64,000 nt of DNA, from assembly GCF_003343245.1 (NCBI RefSeq), contig NZ_CP024901.1, forward strand, positions 5,022,001-5,086,000, given 5' to 3'. A program made the translations under genes and the position numbers. Shown piece after piece: positions 18,877-30,437 of this stretch. A model generated the notes under the pieces. That model was not told the DNA's origin and made no database searches. It saw only the letters and a program-made list of their open reading frames with translations. The number at the start of each line of letters is the position of its first letter. Within the stretch, counting starts at the first letter, position 1. Source of the stretch: Photorhabdus laumondii subsp. laumondii (GTDB lineage Bacteria; Pseudomonadota; Gammaproteobacteria; Enterobacterales; Enterobacteriaceae).

Positions 18877-19751
18877 TAACAACCTTCAATTCTTTCCACA
18901 TCGTGATATTCCTCGCAGGCTTGCAAGGTATTCTGGATAAGTGTAGCGACTGTCATTGGGCCAACCCCTCCAGGCACCGGCGAGATCCAGCTTGCCCGCT
19001 CTGATGCAGTTTCAAAATCAACATCACCAATCACTTTGCCATCTTCCAGGCGATTAATTCCGACATCAATAACAATAGCGCCGGGTTTAATCCACTCTCC
19101 GGGGATAAAGTTTGGTTTACCGACCGCCACAATGAGTAAATCTGCCTGCTCCACATGGTGACGTAAATCTTTAGTAAAGCGATGAGTCACCGTGGTAGTA
19201 CAGCCAGCCAATAACAGCTCCAAGCTCATTGGACGACCAACAATATTTGAAGCGCCGATAATGACAGCATTCAGCCCATAAGTATTAATTCCACAACGCT
19301 CAAGCAACGTTGCGATACCGCGTGGAGTACAGGGACGCAGCTTTGGCGCGCGTTGACACAAACGACCAATATTATAGGGATGGAAGCCATCAACATCCTT
19401 ATCAGGCTGGATACGTTCCAAAACTTTGACGTTATCAATACCGGCAGGTAAAGGGAGCTGAACCAAAATACCATCAATATCTGAATCATTATTAAGCTGA
19501 TCGATAAGATTCAACAATTCTGCTTCGCTGGTGGTATCTGGCAGGTCATAGGAACGGGAAACAAACCCGACTTCCTCACAGGCACGACGTTTGCTTGCGA
19601 CATAAATTTGAGAAGCCGGGTTTTCGCCGACTAAAACAACGGCAAGACCGGGAGCACGTCTTCCCGCAGCAACACGTTGTTGAACACGCACTGCGACTTC
19701 ACTTCTGATTGTCTGCGCAATCGTTTTCCCATCAATAATTTTTGCTGGCAT
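18876..19751 (-). CDS. folD: FolD bifunctional methylene-THF dehydrogenase/cyclohydrolase
   Basis: A 291-residue FolD, which interconverts 5,10-methylene-THF and 10-formyl-THF in one-carbon metabolism. Motifs include the start [38 protein letters not shown] with the catalytic Lys, [24 protein letters not shown], and the NADP-binding [11 protein letters not shown]. The start is the ATG at 19751, which aligns with the E. coli start; a longer frame adds nine unconserved residues. It is transcribed with ybcJ away from tRNA-Arg. Confidence 0.97.
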   Translation of the reverse strand: MPAKIIDGKTIAQTIRSEVAVRVQQRVAAGRRAPGLAVVLVGENPASQIYVASKRRACEEVGFVSRSYDLPDTTSEAELLNLIDQLNNDSDIDGILVQLPLPAGIDNVKVLERIQPDKDVDGFHPYNIGRLCQRAPKLRPCTPRGIATLLERCGINTYGLNAVIIGASNIVGRPMSLELLLAGCTTTVTHRFTKDLRHHVEQADLLIVAVGKPNFIPGEWIKPGAIVIDVGINRLEDGKVIGDVDFETASERASWISPVPGGVGPMTVATLIQNTLQACEEYHDVERIEGC

Positions 19752-19873
19752 GTACGAATAAATCCATAAATCAAACATTGGGATACTGCCTATTTTGTCA
19801 GAACATGAACGTGCTGTCAGTTTTATTGATAATCAGAAAATAGCCAGATGAAGATTTATAAGCAGAAAAGCCA

Positions 19874-19901
19874 TTGACTCAAGGAGTTGTCACCGTATAA
19901 T
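19874..19901 (+). promoter_or_regulatory. Sigma-70 promoter of tRNA-Arg
   Basis: TTGACT (19874-19879) and TATAAT (19896-19901) are separated by 16 bp and followed by the GC-rich CTCTCCCCGC, a typical stringently controlled stable-RNA discriminator, about 46 bp upstream of the tRNA. Confidence 0.85.
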
Positions 19902-19947
19902 CTCTCCCCGCATCAGAGCATTACTGATGCAGCTCATCTCTCAAGAT

Positions 19948-20021
19948 GCGCCCTTAGCTCAGCTGGATAGAGCAACGGCCTTCTAAGCCGTAGGTCACAG
20001 GTTCGAATCCTGTAGGGCGCA
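19948..20021 (+). tRNA. argU: tRNA-Arg (anticodon TCT)
   Basis: A complete cloverleaf. The acceptor strands GCGCCCT and AGGGCGC pair, the D arm has AGCTCAGCTGGATAGAGC, the anticodon stem ACGGC/GCCGT encloses loop CTTCTAA (anticodon TCT, reading AGA), and the T arm has GGTTCGAATCC. CCA is not encoded. It lies near folD, as argU does in E. coli, where the same tRNA hosts a prophage. Here an integrase remnant follows within about 75 bp. Confidence 0.97.
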
Positions 20022-20093
20022 AAACCCATAAAACCCCAGTAAATACGCAAAGTTAAGCTTTCCTTTGCTTATACTTATACTTACCGGAATACC

Positions 20094-20342
20094 ATCGAAT
20101 TGAGAGAATCAGAATGGACTGAATTCGATTTTGATAAAGATATCTGGCAAATACCCGCTGAACGAATAAAAATACGTCACCCTCACATCGTCCCGCTATC
20201 AAATCAGGTTAAAGCCATTCTTATCAAGCTGCACAAGCGCAGGAAATACGTTTTCCCCGGTCATAACGATGCGGGTAAGCCAATGAGTGAAACTGCTATT
20301 AATCAGGTTATTAAGCGTATTGTCTATGATGATTCGCAGTAA
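20094..20342 (+). pseudogene. Remnant of a P4-type tyrosine integrase
   Basis: About 80 codons resemble the middle part of P4-like integrases: ELRESEWTEFDFDKDIW, IPAERIKIRHPHIVPLS, and KYVFPGHNDAGKPMSETAIN. The N-terminal part and the C-terminal catalytic His-x-x-Arg and Tyr region are absent, and a stop follows. Its position just after tRNA-Arg marks an old integration site and explains the foreign genes to the right. Confidence 0.85.
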
Positions 20343-20666
20343 CCTGAACCTGAATATTGGTACTGCTATCGAATGGCTGCCAAAACCGACAAGGGATAAC
20401 CTGCCAGAAGAGTAATTTTTTCTTAACGTAGGTATTTTTCAGTTCTCCGAGTTAAGCAAACCAAAATTAGTCTGTCATATCAAGTTGCTATGAGCAAAAT
20501 ACAGGACAGGATTGCCTATCAGTGTTGGAAGCAGTCCCAAATGACCCAGATATGACGACTAAACTTGTCGCGATTCAAAATGATGAGAACGTCTTTACTC
20601 GTTATAATACTGGGATGATTATGGGCCGATGGCCATTCAAAAACGTATTAAAAGTGGAGTTTCACA
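20343..20666. other. Non-coding leader region of the restriction operon
   Basis: No gene is supported here. TATAAT at 20603-20608 lies about 60 bp upstream of hsdM and could be its -10 box, but I find no good -35 hexamer at the right distance. Confidence 0.4.
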
Positions 20667-22223
20667 ATGACAAGTACCCAACAACGCGCCGAACTACAGC
20701 GTCAAATCTGGCAAATTGCCAACGATGTGAGAGGTTCAGTTGATGGCTGGGATTTCAAACAGTACGTACTAGGTACGCTGTTTTATCGCTTTATAAGTGA
20801 AAACTTTGCAAACTACATTGAAGGCGGTGATGAGAGCATTAACTATGCCGAGCTTTCAGATGCTGTTATCACTGACGATATTAAAGATGATGCTATTAAA
20901 ACCAAAGGCTATTTTATTTATCCAAGCCAGCTGTTTGCTAATATTGCCGAAAATGCTAATAAAAATGATAACTTAAACAAAGACTTAAATAGCATTTTCG
21001 TCGCTATTGAAAGCTCAGCCAACGGCTACCCATCTGAAGCCGAGATTAAGGGTCTTTTTGCCGATTTTGACACCACCAGTAACCGTTTAGGTAATACCGT
21101 TAAAGACAAAAATACGCGTTTAGCCGCAGTCTTGAAAGGCGTGGCAGGGCTTAAATTTGGTCAGTTTGAAAGTAACAAAATAGATCTGTTTGGTGATGCT
21201 TACGAGTTTTTAATCTCTAACTATGCCGCTAATGCAGGTAAATCAGGCGGTGAATTTTTTACACCACAACACGTTTCCAGGCTAATCGCTCAGCTCGCCA
21301 TGCACGGGCAAACCAGCGTGAATAAAATCTATGATCCCGCCGCAGGTTCGGGCTCTCTGCTATTACAAGCCAAAAAACACTTCGATGCCCACATTATTGA
21401 AGACGGTTTCTTTGGTCAGGAGATTAACCATACCACCTATAATCTTGCGCGTATGAATATGTTTTTACACAACATTAACTACGACAAGTTTAATATTATG
21501 TTGGGCAACACCTTAACCGAACCGCATTTTGGTGATGACAAACCGTTCGATGCCATCGTCTCTAATCCACCGTATTCGGTGAAATGGATTGGCAGTGATG
21601 ATCCAACACTGATTAACGATGACCGCTTTGCTCCCGCTGGCGTACTAGCGCCGAAGTCCAAAGCCGACTTTGCCTTTGTTCTGCACGCATTGAGTTACTT
21701 ATCCAGCAAAGGCCGCGCGGCAATTGTTTGCTTCCCGGGTATTTTTTACCGTGGTGGAGCTGAGCAGAAAATCCGCAAATATCTGGTAGATAACAACTAT
21801 GTTGAAACCGTGATCTCATTAGCACCTAACCTGTTTTTTGGCACGACCATTGCTGTCAACATTCTTGTGCTGTCTAAACACAAAACCGACACCACTACTC
21901 AGTTTATTGATGCCAGCCCTCTGTTTAAAAAAGAAACCAATAACAACATACTTACCGACAATCATATCGAACAAATTATGCAGGTGTTTGATAGCAAAGA
22001 TGATGTTGAGCATTTTGCTAAATCAGTCAGTTTTGAAGCCATCGCCGCTAACGATTACAACCTGTCGGTGAGTAGCTATGTCGAAGCTAGAGACAACCGC
22101 GAAGTAATTGATATTACAAAACTCAATGCTGAACTAAAGACTACCGTTAAAAAAATCGACCAGCTTCGGATGGATATTGATGCCATTGTTGCTGAGATTG
22201 AAGGAACGGAGAATAAAGCATGA
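20667..22223 (+). CDS. hsdM: Type I restriction-modification DNA methyltransferase (M subunit)
   Basis: A 518-residue HsdM, an N6-adenine methyltransferase that works with HsdS to methylate the recognition site. It has an N-terminal helical HsdM domain ([20 protein letters not shown], then [14 protein letters not shown]). The SAM-binding motif is in [15 protein letters not shown] (about residue 220) and the catalytic NPPY in [12 protein letters not shown] (about residue 300). Its stop overlaps the hsdS start (ATGA). It is complete and begins a four-gene operon in the order hsdM, hsdS, prrC-like, hsdR. Confidence 0.97.
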   Translation: MTSTQQRAELQRQIWQIANDVRGSVDGWDFKQYVLGTLFYRFISENFANYIEGGDESINYAELSDAVITDDIKDDAIKTKGYFIYPSQLFANIAENANKNDNLNKDLNSIFVAIESSANGYPSEAEIKGLFADFDTTSNRLGNTVKDKNTRLAAVLKGVAGLKFGQFESNKIDLFGDAYEFLISNYAANAGKSGGEFFTPQHVSRLIAQLAMHGQTSVNKIYDPAAGSGSLLLQAKKHFDAHIIEDGFFGQEINHTTYNLARMNMFLHNINYDKFNIMLGNTLTEPHFGDDKPFDAIVSNPPYSVKWIGSDDPTLINDDRFAPAGVLAPKSKADFAFVLHALSYLSSKGRAAIVCFPGIFYRGGAEQKIRKYLVDNNYVETVISLAPNLFFGTTIAVNILVLSKHKTDTTTQFIDASPLFKKETNNNILTDNHIEQIMQVFDSKDDVEHFAKSVSFEAIAANDYNLSVSSYVEARDNREVIDITKLNAELKTTVKKIDQLRMDIDAIVAEIEGTENKA

Positions 22224-23317
22224 GCAATATGAGTTTTATGGAGAAACTGCTTCAAGGGGCTGAGGTAGTATGGGAATCTTTGGAGCAAGTGGCGAAAATA
22301 AAACATGGCAAAGATTGGAAGAACTTGAATGCTGGCGATATTCCAGTTTATGGTTCAGGCGGGATAATGGGGTATGTCGATACTTATTCATATAATCAGC
22401 CAACAGTTTTAATCCCCCGTAAGGGCTCGATAACAAATATTTTTTATATTGAGTCACCATTTTGGAACGTTGACACAATTTACTATACAGAAATTGATGC
22501 TAAGAAAATCATCCCTAAATTTTTATATTATTTTATCAAAACTATCGATCTGTTGGCGCTAGACACAGGTGCAGGGAGACCTAGCCTGACACAGGCTATA
22601 TTAAACAAAATACAAATTCCCATCCCATCTCTCAATATCCAAACCGAAATCGTCCGCATTTTGGACGCCTTTACCGAGCTTACCGCTAAGCTTACCGCTG
22701 AGCTTACCGCACGCCAAAAACAATATGAATATTATCGCGACCAATTGTTAAGTTTTGAAGAAAATGAAGTGGAGTGGAAGACTTTGGGGGAAATTGCAAC
22801 CATTGGAACGGGCAGTCGTAATACAAATGAAGCTGTTTTAGATGGGCAATATCCTTTCTTTGTTCGCTCTCAGGAACCACGGGCGATAGATAGTTTTGAG
22901 TTTGATGAAACTGCAATTATTACTGCCGGAGATGGAGTAGGTGTAGGTAAAGTTTTTCATTATGTTTCAGGAAAGTATGCTCTGCATCAAAGAGCATATC
23001 GTATTGTTGTTAGAGACGACCGTTTTAATTCAAAATTTCTATTTTATTATATTAGAAATAATTTTGCTCATTACTTAACCAAAGTATCCGTCCACGCTTC
23101 GGTGACATCACTTAGAAAACCAATGTTTGAGAAATATCCAATTCCTATCCCCCCACTTGTCGAACAAGACCGCATAGTAGCTATATTAGATAAATTCGAC
23201 ACTTTAACCAGCTCCATCAGTGAAGGTCTACCACGAGAAATTGAATTACGTCAAAAGCAATATGAATATTATCGCGATCTGCTGTTGAGTTTCCCCAAGC
23301 CAGAGGTAGAAGCATAA
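22220..23317 (+). CDS. hsdS: Type I restriction specificity protein (S subunit)
   Basis: A 365-residue HsdS with two target-recognition domains, each followed by a conserved helical spacer. The spacers are near-duplicates: [20 protein letters not shown] in the middle and [20 protein letters not shown] at the end. Each recognition domain has the usual proline-rich end ([16 protein letters not shown] and [16 protein letters not shown]). The central spacer contains three tandem copies of a 12 bp unit encoding LTA-E/K, as in EcoR124-type subunits, where copy number sets the gap in the recognition sequence. The DNA target cannot be read from the sequence. Confidence 0.96.
   Translation: MSNMSFMEKLLQGAEVVWESLEQVAKIKHGKDWKNLNAGDIPVYGSGGIMGYVDTYSYNQPTVLIPRKGSITNIFYIESPFWNVDTIYYTEIDAKKIIPKFLYYFIKTIDLLALDTGAGRPSLTQAILNKIQIPIPSLNIQTEIVRILDAFTELTAKLTAELTARQKQYEYYRDQLLSFEENEVEWKTLGEIATIGTGSRNTNEAVLDGQYPFFVRSQEPRAIDSFEFDETAIITAGDGVGVGKVFHYVSGKYALHQRAYRIVVRDDRFNSKFLFYYIRNNFAHYLTKVSVHASVTSLRKPMFEKYPIPIPPLVEQDRIVAILDKFDTLTSSISEGLPREIELRQKQYEYYRDLLLSFPKPEVEA
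22676..22711 (+). repeat. Three tandem 12 bp repeats in the hsdS spacer
   Basis: GAGCTTACCGCT, AAGCTTACCGCT and GAGCTTACCGCA lie head to tail and encode [12 protein letters not shown]. Equivalent repeats in EcoR124I and EcoR124/3 vary between two and three copies and change the spacing between half-sites. Confidence 0.9.
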
Positions 23318-23318
23318 T

Positions 23319-24473
23319 ATGAGCAAAACGCTAACGGGAATAGCCCAGCAGCTAAAAGATGCCAACAAGAAAGTACAACTGATCTATGCCTTTAATGGTA
23401 CGGGTAAAACCCGGCTTTCACGGGAATTTAAACAGCTAATTACGCCTAAAAATGATAATGATAAAGGTGGCAATAATGAAGAACTATCATTGACCCGTAC
23501 TAATTTTTTGTATTACAACGCCTTTACCGAAGACTTGTTTTACTGGGATAACGACTTATCTGAGAATACCGAGCCTAAACTCAAAATCCAGCCGAATTCA
23601 TTTACAGATTGGGTGCTGAAAGATCAGGGGCAAGACCGAAATATCATTGCTAACTTTCAACACTATACGGATGAAAAATTAACTCCACATTTTAGTGAAA
23701 ATGGTTCGGAAGTTACATTTTCTTTCGAACGTGGCAATGAAGCACCAACTGAAAATGTTAAAATATCAAAAGGCGAAGAAAGCAACTTTATCTGGAGCGT
23801 ATTTTACACACTGATTGAGCAAGTCATCAGCGTGCTGAATGTTGCTGAACCCGGTGAGCGAGAAACAGATCAGTTTAATCAATTGCAATACGTCTTTATT
23901 GATGATCCTGTTAGCTCGTTAGATGAAAACCATTTGATTGAGCTGGCAGTACATCTTGCTAAACTTATTAAATCTAACGAGTCTAGCGTTAAATTCATCA
24001 TCACGACGCATAACCCTCTTTTCTATAACGTGCTACACAATGAGCTAAACAGTGATGATAAAAGCTATAAAAAGAAATGGTTTGAGAAATACAGGCTGAC
24101 AAAGCATGAAGATGGCACATATCAGCTAGCAATCCAACCGAATGATTCACCATTTTCATATCATCTTTATCTGAAGTCAGAACTCGAAAAAGCCATTGAA
24201 AACGGTCAGTTGAGCAAGTATCACTTCAACTTTCTAAGAAATATATTAGAAAAAACCTCTACTTTTCTTGGCTATAAAAAGTGGGGTGATTTATTGCCAA
24301 AAACCGGTGATGGCAGACCTAACCCTTATGAAGCCAGGATTATTAATATCTCTAGTCATTCAAAACATGCAGGTGAAGAGGTCGCTGAGCTTACGGAAGA
24401 TGACAAGCGTGTTTTGCGCTATCTGGTTAATGAAATTAACACTATGTACCGCTTCCAACAGGCAGAAAATTAG
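23319..24473 (+). CDS. PrrC-like anticodon nuclease / AAA ATPase within the type I RM operon
   Basis: A 384-residue protein with an ABC-type ATPase region: Walker [11 protein letters not shown] (about residue 26) and Walker [16 protein letters not shown] (about residue 198), then an H-loop-like IITTHNPLF. The C-terminal part has R307-x3-E311 in FLRNILEKT and histidines at 347 and 350 in SSHSKHAG. E. coli PrrC, of similar length (396 residues), uses an Arg-x3-Glu pair and a His about 30 residues later to cut tRNA-Lys when phage disables its partner EcoprrI. The locus order hsdM-hsdS-this gene-hsdR is that of prr. Start lies 1 bp after hsdS. ATPase certain; tRNA cleavage inferred, substrate unknown. 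Confidence 0.72.
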   Translation: MSKTLTGIAQQLKDANKKVQLIYAFNGTGKTRLSREFKQLITPKNDNDKGGNNEELSLTRTNFLYYNAFTEDLFYWDNDLSENTEPKLKIQPNSFTDWVLKDQGQDRNIIANFQHYTDEKLTPHFSENGSEVTFSFERGNEAPTENVKISKGEESNFIWSVFYTLIEQVISVLNVAEPGERETDQFNQLQYVFIDDPVSSLDENHLIELAVHLAKLIKSNESSVKFIITTHNPLFYNVLHNELNSDDKSYKKKWFEKYRLTKHEDGTYQLAIQPNDSPFSYHLYLKSELEKAIENGQLSKYHFNFLRNILEKTSTFLGYKKWGDLLPKTGDGRPNPYEARIINISSHSKHAGEEVAELTEDDKRVLRYLVNEINTMYRFQQAEN

Positions 24474-24498
24474 AGTGAATCGAATTTATAGGTGAAGT

Positions 24499-27400
24499 AT
24501 GTACGAATACAAAACTGTTGCTGAATCAAATAACTTTATCGTACTGGATAAATACACTAAGGAATTGCAGCTAAATGAAACCTACCAAAGCGAAGGTGAT
24601 TTAGAACGGGAATTAATCGACGATTTAGTCAACCAAGGTTATGAATATGTTTCTGGCTTAAACACGCCCCAAAACATGCTGGCCAATGTGCGTGAGCAAC
24701 TGCAGATACTGAATAATGTTAATTTTTCAGAAAGTGAGTGGCAACGATTTGTTGAGCAATACTTAGATAAGCCCAGCGATAACAACATAGATAAAACTCG
24801 TAAAATTCATAACGATTATATCCACGACTTTGTTTTTGATGATGGACATATCGAGAACATCTATCTCGTGGATAAGAAAAACATTGCCCGTAATAAAGTA
24901 CAAATCATTAAGCAATTCAAGCAAACAGGGGCGCAAGCGAATCGATACGATGTAACCATTTTGGTTAATGGCCTGCCATTGGTACAAGTTGAGCTTAAAA
25001 AGCGCGGAGTTGCTATTCGTGAAGCCTTTAACCAAGTGCATCGTTATAGTAAAGAAAGCTTTAATACAGAAAACTCGCTGTTTAAATACTTACAGCTTTT
25101 TGTGATTTCAAACGGTACAGACACGCGCTATTTTGCCAATACTACCAAGCGTGATAAAAACAGTTTTGACTTCACCATGAATTGGGCCAAATCTGATAAT
25201 ACGCTGATTAAAGACTTAAAAGATTTTACAGCCACATTTTTTCAGAAAAATACCTTGCTGAATGTGTTAATTCATTATTCTGTATTTGATGTTAGCAATA
25301 CTTTATTAGTGATGCGCCCCTATCAAATAGCGGCTACTGAACGTATTTTGTGGAAAATTAAAAGTGCATATCAGGCTAAAAATTGGAGTAATACTGAAAG
25401 TGGTGGCTACATTTGGCATACCACGGGGTCAGGCAAAACCTTAACTAGTTTCAAAGCGGCGCGTTTGGCTACTGAGTTGGATTTTATCGATAAGGTGTTT
25501 TTTGTGGTCGATCGTAAAGATCTGGATTACCAGACCATGAAAGAATATCAACGTTTTTCACCTGACAGTGTTAATGGTTCGGAGAGTACCGCAGGGCTAA
25601 AACGGAATATTGAAAAAGATGACAATAAAATTATTGTTACTACCATTCAGAAATTTAATAACTTAATAAAAAGTGAAAGCGATTTACCAATATACAATAA
25701 GCAAGTAGTGTTTATTTTTGATGAGGCACACCGCAGCCAGTTTGGTGAAGCACAAAAAAACCTAAAGAAGAAATTTAAAAAGTATTATCAATTTGGTTTT
25801 ACGGGCACGCCAATTTTCCCGCAAAATGCTTTAGGAGCAGACACCACCAGTAGTGTATTTGGCCGAGAATTACATTCGTATGTGATTACCGATGCCATTC
25901 GTGATGAAAAAGTATTGAAGTTTAAAGTTGATTATAACGATGTAAGACCACAGTTTAAGTCCATTGAAACCGAACAAGACGAGAAAAAGTTAACAGCGGC
26001 AGAAAACAAGCAAGCTTTTTTACATCCTGTTCGTATTCGTGCAATTTCCCAGTATATTTTAAATAACTTCAGGCAAAAAACACATCGTCTCCAAGCCGGT
26101 GGCAAGGGGTTTAATGCCATGTTTGCTGTCAGTAGCGTGGATGCCGCCAAAGCTTATTATGAAGCGTTCAAGCATTTACAAAAAGAGACTGAAGAAAATA
26201 AAGCAAATAAAAAACCGCTTAATATTGCCACTATCTTCTCTTTCGCCGCTAATGAAGAGCAAGATGCTATTGGTGAGCTTATTGATGAAAGTTTTGAGCT
26301 CACCGCAATGGACAGCAGTGCCAAAGAATTTTTAAGCGCAGCCATTGATGATTATAATGCAGCGTTCAAAATGAATTTTGGTGTAGATAGTAAAGGTTTC
26401 CAAAACTACTATAAAGACCTCGCTAAGCGAGTGAAAAATCAAGAAGTAGATTTACTGATTGTTGTTGGCATGTTCTTAACAGGATTTGATGCGCCGACAT
26501 TGAATACTTTATTTGTCGATAAAAATCTGCGTTACCACGGCCTAATGCAAGCTTTTTCACGTACTAACCGTATTTATGACGCCACGAAGACCTTTGGCAA
26601 TATCGTCACCTTCCGTGATTTAGAACAGACTACGGTTGAGGCTATCACTTTATTTGGTGATAAAAACACCAAAAACATAGTGCTGGAAAAAAGCTATAAA
26701 GAATACATGGAAGGCTTTACCGATTTAATCACCGGCGAAGCACGTCGCGGATTTTTAGAGGTAGTGACAGAGCTACAAAGACGCTTTCCTAATCCTGATG
26801 ATATTGTTAAAGAACAAGATAAAAAGGACTTTGCCAAACTATTTGGTGAATATTTACGTGCGGAGAATGTACTGCAAAACTATGATGAATTTGCAGGATT
26901 AAAGGCTCTACAACATGTAGATATTAGTAATCCGGAGGCTGTTGAGGCATTTAAGGCTAAATACTACCTGAGTGATGAAGATATCGCCGCGATGCAAGCG
27001 ATTGAGATGCCAACTGAGCGTACTATTCAAGATTATCGCTCAACCTATAATGATACGCGTGATTGGTTACGCCGTGAAAAGTCGTCTAACGAGAAAGATA
27101 AATCTACTATTGACTGGGATGATGTCGTCTTTGAAGTGGACTTGCTCAAATCGCAGGAAATTAATCTAGATTACATTCTTGAGTTGATTTTTGAAAACAA
27201 TAAAAAGAATAAAAATAAGGCAGAGTTAATTGATGAAGTTCGCCGTTTAATTCGTTCCAGCCTTGGCAATCGAGCAAAAGAAAGTCTAATTGTTGATTTC
27301 ATTAATCAAACTAACTTGGACGAAATTATCGACAAGGCCAGTATTATTGATGAATTTTTCAAATTTGCTCAAGCTGAACAAAAACGTGAAGCAGAAGAGT

Positions 27401-27615
27401 TAATTAGCTCGGAGAAATTAAATGAAGATGCGGCTAAGCGCTATATTACAGCATCATTAAAACGAGAATATGCAAGTGAAAACGGCACAGAGCTCAATTC
27501 CACTCTACCTAAGTTAAGTCCACTTAACCCGGAATACAGAACGAAAAAGCAGGCTGTTTTCCAGAAAATTGCTGCATTTGTTGAGAAGTTTAAGGGAGTA
27601 GGTGGGCAAATATAG
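24499..27615 (+). CDS. hsdR: Type I restriction endonuclease (R subunit)
   Basis: A complete 1038-residue HsdR, which translocates DNA and cuts it when HsdM/HsdS meet an unmodified site. The N-terminal nuclease domain has the PD-(D/E)xK pattern, with the Asp in [10 protein letters not shown] and ELK in VQVELKKRG (about residues 150-168). The helicase motor has Walker [11 protein letters not shown] (about 310), DEAHRSQFG (about 407), FTGTPIFP and the late FSRTNRIYD motif. The C-terminal helical region ends near [17 protein letters not shown]. It lies 25 bp after the prrC-like gene. Confidence 0.97.
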   Translation: MYEYKTVAESNNFIVLDKYTKELQLNETYQSEGDLERELIDDLVNQGYEYVSGLNTPQNMLANVREQLQILNNVNFSESEWQRFVEQYLDKPSDNNIDKTRKIHNDYIHDFVFDDGHIENIYLVDKKNIARNKVQIIKQFKQTGAQANRYDVTILVNGLPLVQVELKKRGVAIREAFNQVHRYSKESFNTENSLFKYLQLFVISNGTDTRYFANTTKRDKNSFDFTMNWAKSDNTLIKDLKDFTATFFQKNTLLNVLIHYSVFDVSNTLLVMRPYQIAATERILWKIKSAYQAKNWSNTESGGYIWHTTGSGKTLTSFKAARLATELDFIDKVFFVVDRKDLDYQTMKEYQRFSPDSVNGSESTAGLKRNIEKDDNKIIVTTIQKFNNLIKSESDLPIYNKQVVFIFDEAHRSQFGEAQKNLKKKFKKYYQFGFTGTPIFPQNALGADTTSSVFGRELHSYVITDAIRDEKVLKFKVDYNDVRPQFKSIETEQDEKKLTAAENKQAFLHPVRIRAISQYILNNFRQKTHRLQAGGKGFNAMFAVSSVDAAKAYYEAFKHLQKETEENKANKKPLNIATIFSFAANEEQDAIGELIDESFELTAMDSSAKEFLSAAIDDYNAAFKMNFGVDSKGFQNYYKDLAKRVKNQEVDLLIVVGMFLTGFDAPTLNTLFVDKNLRYHGLMQAFSRTNRIYDATKTFGNIVTFRDLEQTTVEAITLFGDKNTKNIVLEKSYKEYMEGFTDLITGEARRGFLEVVTELQRRFPNPDDIVKEQDKKDFAKLFGEYLRAENVLQNYDEFAGLKALQHVDISNPEAVEAFKAKYYLSDEDIAAMQAIEMPTERTIQDYRSTYNDTRDWLRREKSSNEKDKSTIDWDDVVFEVDLLKSQEINLDYILELIFENNKKNKNKAELIDEVRRLIRSSLGNRAKESLIVDFINQTNLDEIIDKASIIDEFFKFAQAEQKREAEELISSEKLNEDAAKRYITASLKREYASENGTELNSTLPKLSPLNPEYRTKKQAVFQKIAAFVEKFKGVGGQI

Positions 27616-27686
27616 GTGTGAGCTAATATACAGAATTATTTACAGGGTCCAGTCGATCTACTATTCGCTATTATAAGCCACTTACC

Positions 27687-27718
27687 AACCATCTAAACAC
27701 CTTGACGTTTAGATGGTT
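27687..27718 (+). terminator. Terminator hairpin after hsdR
   Basis: AACCATCTAAAC (27687-27698) and GTTTAGATGGTT (27707-27718) form a perfect 12 bp stem with an 8 nt loop, 71 bp after hsdR. TATTTTTCCC follows shortly. A related hairpin occurs at 30783-30814. Confidence 0.75.
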
Positions 27719-28019
27719 AATACGCTATTTTTCCCTCTTCCATTTGTATCATTATCTCACCTTTCCTCGGCTCACAAATTGATGCGTCTTAATAGTTTTA
27801 GACACCACAACAGACTGTAATTATTGTGAATTTTTATGAAGCTATTTTTACCATCAAACAAAAGCTGGCCCCGACAAATCTAATCGATAACGTATTAACC
27901 TGTTACTACAAAGATCCCATCGCTTGCAATGGTGATTCAGGCAGGAAAGGCTTAGCCTTGCCGGTCATAATTACCCTGTCCACGAACACTGTCTGAATCG
28001 CCACCATCAATATTAATTA

Positions 28020-28295
28020 ATGGAAGGGATAACAGGAATAAATAATGTTAGAAATGGCTGGCATCAAGCGGATATAATTGCTGCATTACGTAAGCGTGGA
28101 ACAACCTTAGCGACTGTTTTTCGTGAAGCGGGACTCAGTTCATCATTAGCCAATACGCTCAGTCGGCCTTGACCTAAAGGCGAATGGATTATTGCTAACT
28201 ATCTCGAAATTCATCCCCCTGGAATTTGGCCTAGTCGGTATTTTGATATGTACGGTCAACTTATTGAGCGAAAGGCTAGAAAAGTATTCAACTAG
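28020..28295 (+). pseudogene. Ner/Nlp-family DNA-binding protein, broken by a nonsense codon
   Basis: Reading from the ATG at 28020 gives WHQADIIAALRKRGTTLA and REAGLSSSLANTLSRP, then a TGA at 28170, then PKGEWIIANYLEIHPPGIWP and SRYFDMYG in the same frame. This is the Ner/Nlp (winged-helix repressor) family; relatives have Trp (TGG) where TGA stands. One base change therefore explains the break. It is probably a phage-type regulator left in the island. Confidence 0.88.
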
Positions 28296-28386
28296 AAGAG
28301 GCTCGATTTAAATGGATATTTTTTTGTGGGGGTACTAAGCACCCCACTAATTTTTATTTAGAGCTTTTCTTTTAGTTAAGAGAAGC

Positions 28387-30012
28387 TTAGTCACCTTTAT
28401 TTAGCAAATCTAAACTTACATCTCCATATGTTAATAAATCAAAAGCTAAAAATAACTTTCTTAAGTTTGATTTTAAATGATCATCCTTTCCATTTATTTT
28501 AAATAATGGAAAGGCTTCTTCTTGGATATATTTCCTTAATTCATCTTTACTTATTGATTTTATGTTCTTTATTATAACCAATAATTCTTTGTTTTTTAAT
28601 AAGTTCTCGGCTTTGATATCTTCAATTGATCTAAACCCAATACTTGAGTATTTTTTATCCAGATTAACAGATTTAACTAAGTTATCTATTTTTCCATGCA
28701 TATTTATTCTTGTTTCTATTTTTTTCATTTCTTTTTTTGATATTTTTATATTATGGAAATCACAAGATTTTATTAACTTTGAGAAAGGAGTTCTGGCATG
28801 AGGAGGACAATCGATAAGAAATTCAATAGCTGATTTATTTGGTATTTCACTTTTATCAAAGATATAATCTTCTAAATATTCCATTTCTTTTACTCTAATA
28901 TAAACAAGTTGTTTATCACCTAAGGCAACAACTAAATTTTTACCAGAATTGGCATGTTTCTCTAATTCATCCAAATCAGAAGGTGTGACTAATAGACTAC
29001 CTAGATTTCCTTTCTCCCCTTCTTCTAGTATAAGTTGCTTTATTACCCTTTGATATCTAAGAATATCATATGGCGGCAACCCTTCATCTATATTACTTAT
29101 TTCATCATATATCTTTTTATAATTATCTGTTTCTATAGATGTATACGTTATTTGTGATTTATCATCTGTTCTATGCGTTTTTATAATATCCATTTCATCT
29201 TTTTTGAACTCAATCAGAATAATTCTTTCAGCAGATTTTCTTTTGTCTTCTTTCGGAAGTTGTGAAGAAAAATCAGTCAGTAGTTTTTTTACATTTCTAT
29301 CTGTTAATGAATATCCAATAAAAATTATCGAGCTTTTTATCATGCTTGACAATATTTTTGCGCTAATCAGTATAGATTTATCATCATATCTTTCATAATC
29401 ATAACTATTAATTACTATTGAATTAGGTAATTCTATATCTCCGTGTATTTTATATAACTCACTCCATCCAATAGTATCATCAAAAAAACCTTCATTGCCA
29501 ATATACATTTTAGGTTCAACATTTTGTTCTGACAAAAGTGTTTCAATAAATGAATCATAATTTGTTGTAATAATCATTTTTGCATTTTTTAAAAACTTCT
29601 TAAATGATTCAAATTCATCTTTTTTAATATTTTGTCTTAATTTATCTTGCTTGAATCTTTGACATAAAGAATATTTAAATGGTGATATATCCTCGTCAAA
29701 AACTCTTTTTGATGTTAATCCTTCTAATGATATTTTCCCTGAATTAAATAATTCCTTGAATTTTTTTTCAATGTAAGTTGCTGCGTCCGAATATACTTTA
29801 TGATTTAAATCAGAGTCATTTTGTTCTTCTTTATATTTATCCTTTATTTCCGATAAGTAATTATAAAAACCTTGACCATTGTTATCAATTTTATTCCAGT
29901 ATTCTTCCAGCAACTCAGGCCATGTTGGAGAATTTTCCAAGTATCTTTTAGACATTCCAGATCCAATAAATACTATTGGATAATTTTTAAAGTTAAAAAT
30001 AGAGTCAGACAT
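28387..30012 (-). CDS. SIR2-domain protein, candidate antiphage NADase
   Basis: A 541-residue protein whose first roughly 270 residues form a SIR2-like NAD-binding domain. GSGMSKRY (residues 17-24) is the first nucleotide loop, followed by MIITTNYDSFIE, ELYKIHGDIE and IIFIGYSLTDRNVKKLL. No zinc-binding cysteine cluster of true sirtuins is visible, as in defence-related SIR2 proteins that destroy NAD+ to abort infection. The C-terminal half is Lys/Glu/Ile-rich and I do not recognise it; it may be the sensor. The gene is very AT-rich and stands alone among restriction genes, which supports a defence role. NADase activity is inferred from family, not shown. Confidence 0.8.
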   Translation of the reverse strand: MSDSIFNFKNYPIVFIGSGMSKRYLENSPTWPELLEEYWNKIDNNGQGFYNYLSEIKDKYKEEQNDSDLNHKVYSDAATYIEKKFKELFNSGKISLEGLTSKRVFDEDISPFKYSLCQRFKQDKLRQNIKKDEFESFKKFLKNAKMIITTNYDSFIETLLSEQNVEPKMYIGNEGFFDDTIGWSELYKIHGDIELPNSIVINSYDYERYDDKSILISAKILSSMIKSSIIFIGYSLTDRNVKKLLTDFSSQLPKEDKRKSAERIILIEFKKDEMDIIKTHRTDDKSQITYTSIETDNYKKIYDEISNIDEGLPPYDILRYQRVIKQLILEEGEKGNLGSLLVTPSDLDELEKHANSGKNLVVALGDKQLVYIRVKEMEYLEDYIFDKSEIPNKSAIEFLIDCPPHARTPFSKLIKSCDFHNIKISKKEMKKIETRINMHGKIDNLVKSVNLDKKYSSIGFRSIEDIKAENLLKNKELLVIIKNIKSISKDELRKYIQEEAFPLFKINGKDDHLKSNLRKLFLAFDLLTYGDVSLDLLNKGD

Positions 30013-30437
30013 TTTAAGCCCTTTTCATAAAGATCAGCGGACCACTGGTATACTGCATATAGTAAAACATATTAAATCACTTTTTCTAATATTTTGATCA
30101 GAGCTTACTTAATTTGTGAGATATGTTGGCGATTAAAAAATAAACCAATGTTATAATAATGATGATTATTAATTTATGAAATAAATTCCTGTTACATAGT
30201 AACAATTTGTTATTTTAAGGTGCAATATATTGACTCAGAGAAAGTAATACCATAATGATACTATCAGCACAAAGTTTGACAACCTCTTTTATATGGCAGA
30301 CACATATATGAGTTTATCCAAGGATAACCAAAACTCTAATAAAGAGTGGGTAATGAACTACTCTGAATAAGAAAGAATCAAATGCAAGATATAGTTCAAT
30401 GATTATTTTTATGCAATATTACTGTAGCTTACCTTTC
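30013..30437. other. Non-coding AT-rich gap
   Basis: About 425 bp upstream of the SIR2 gene. It presumably holds that gene's promoter, but I can assign no hexamers and see no gene remnant. Confidence 0.4.
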
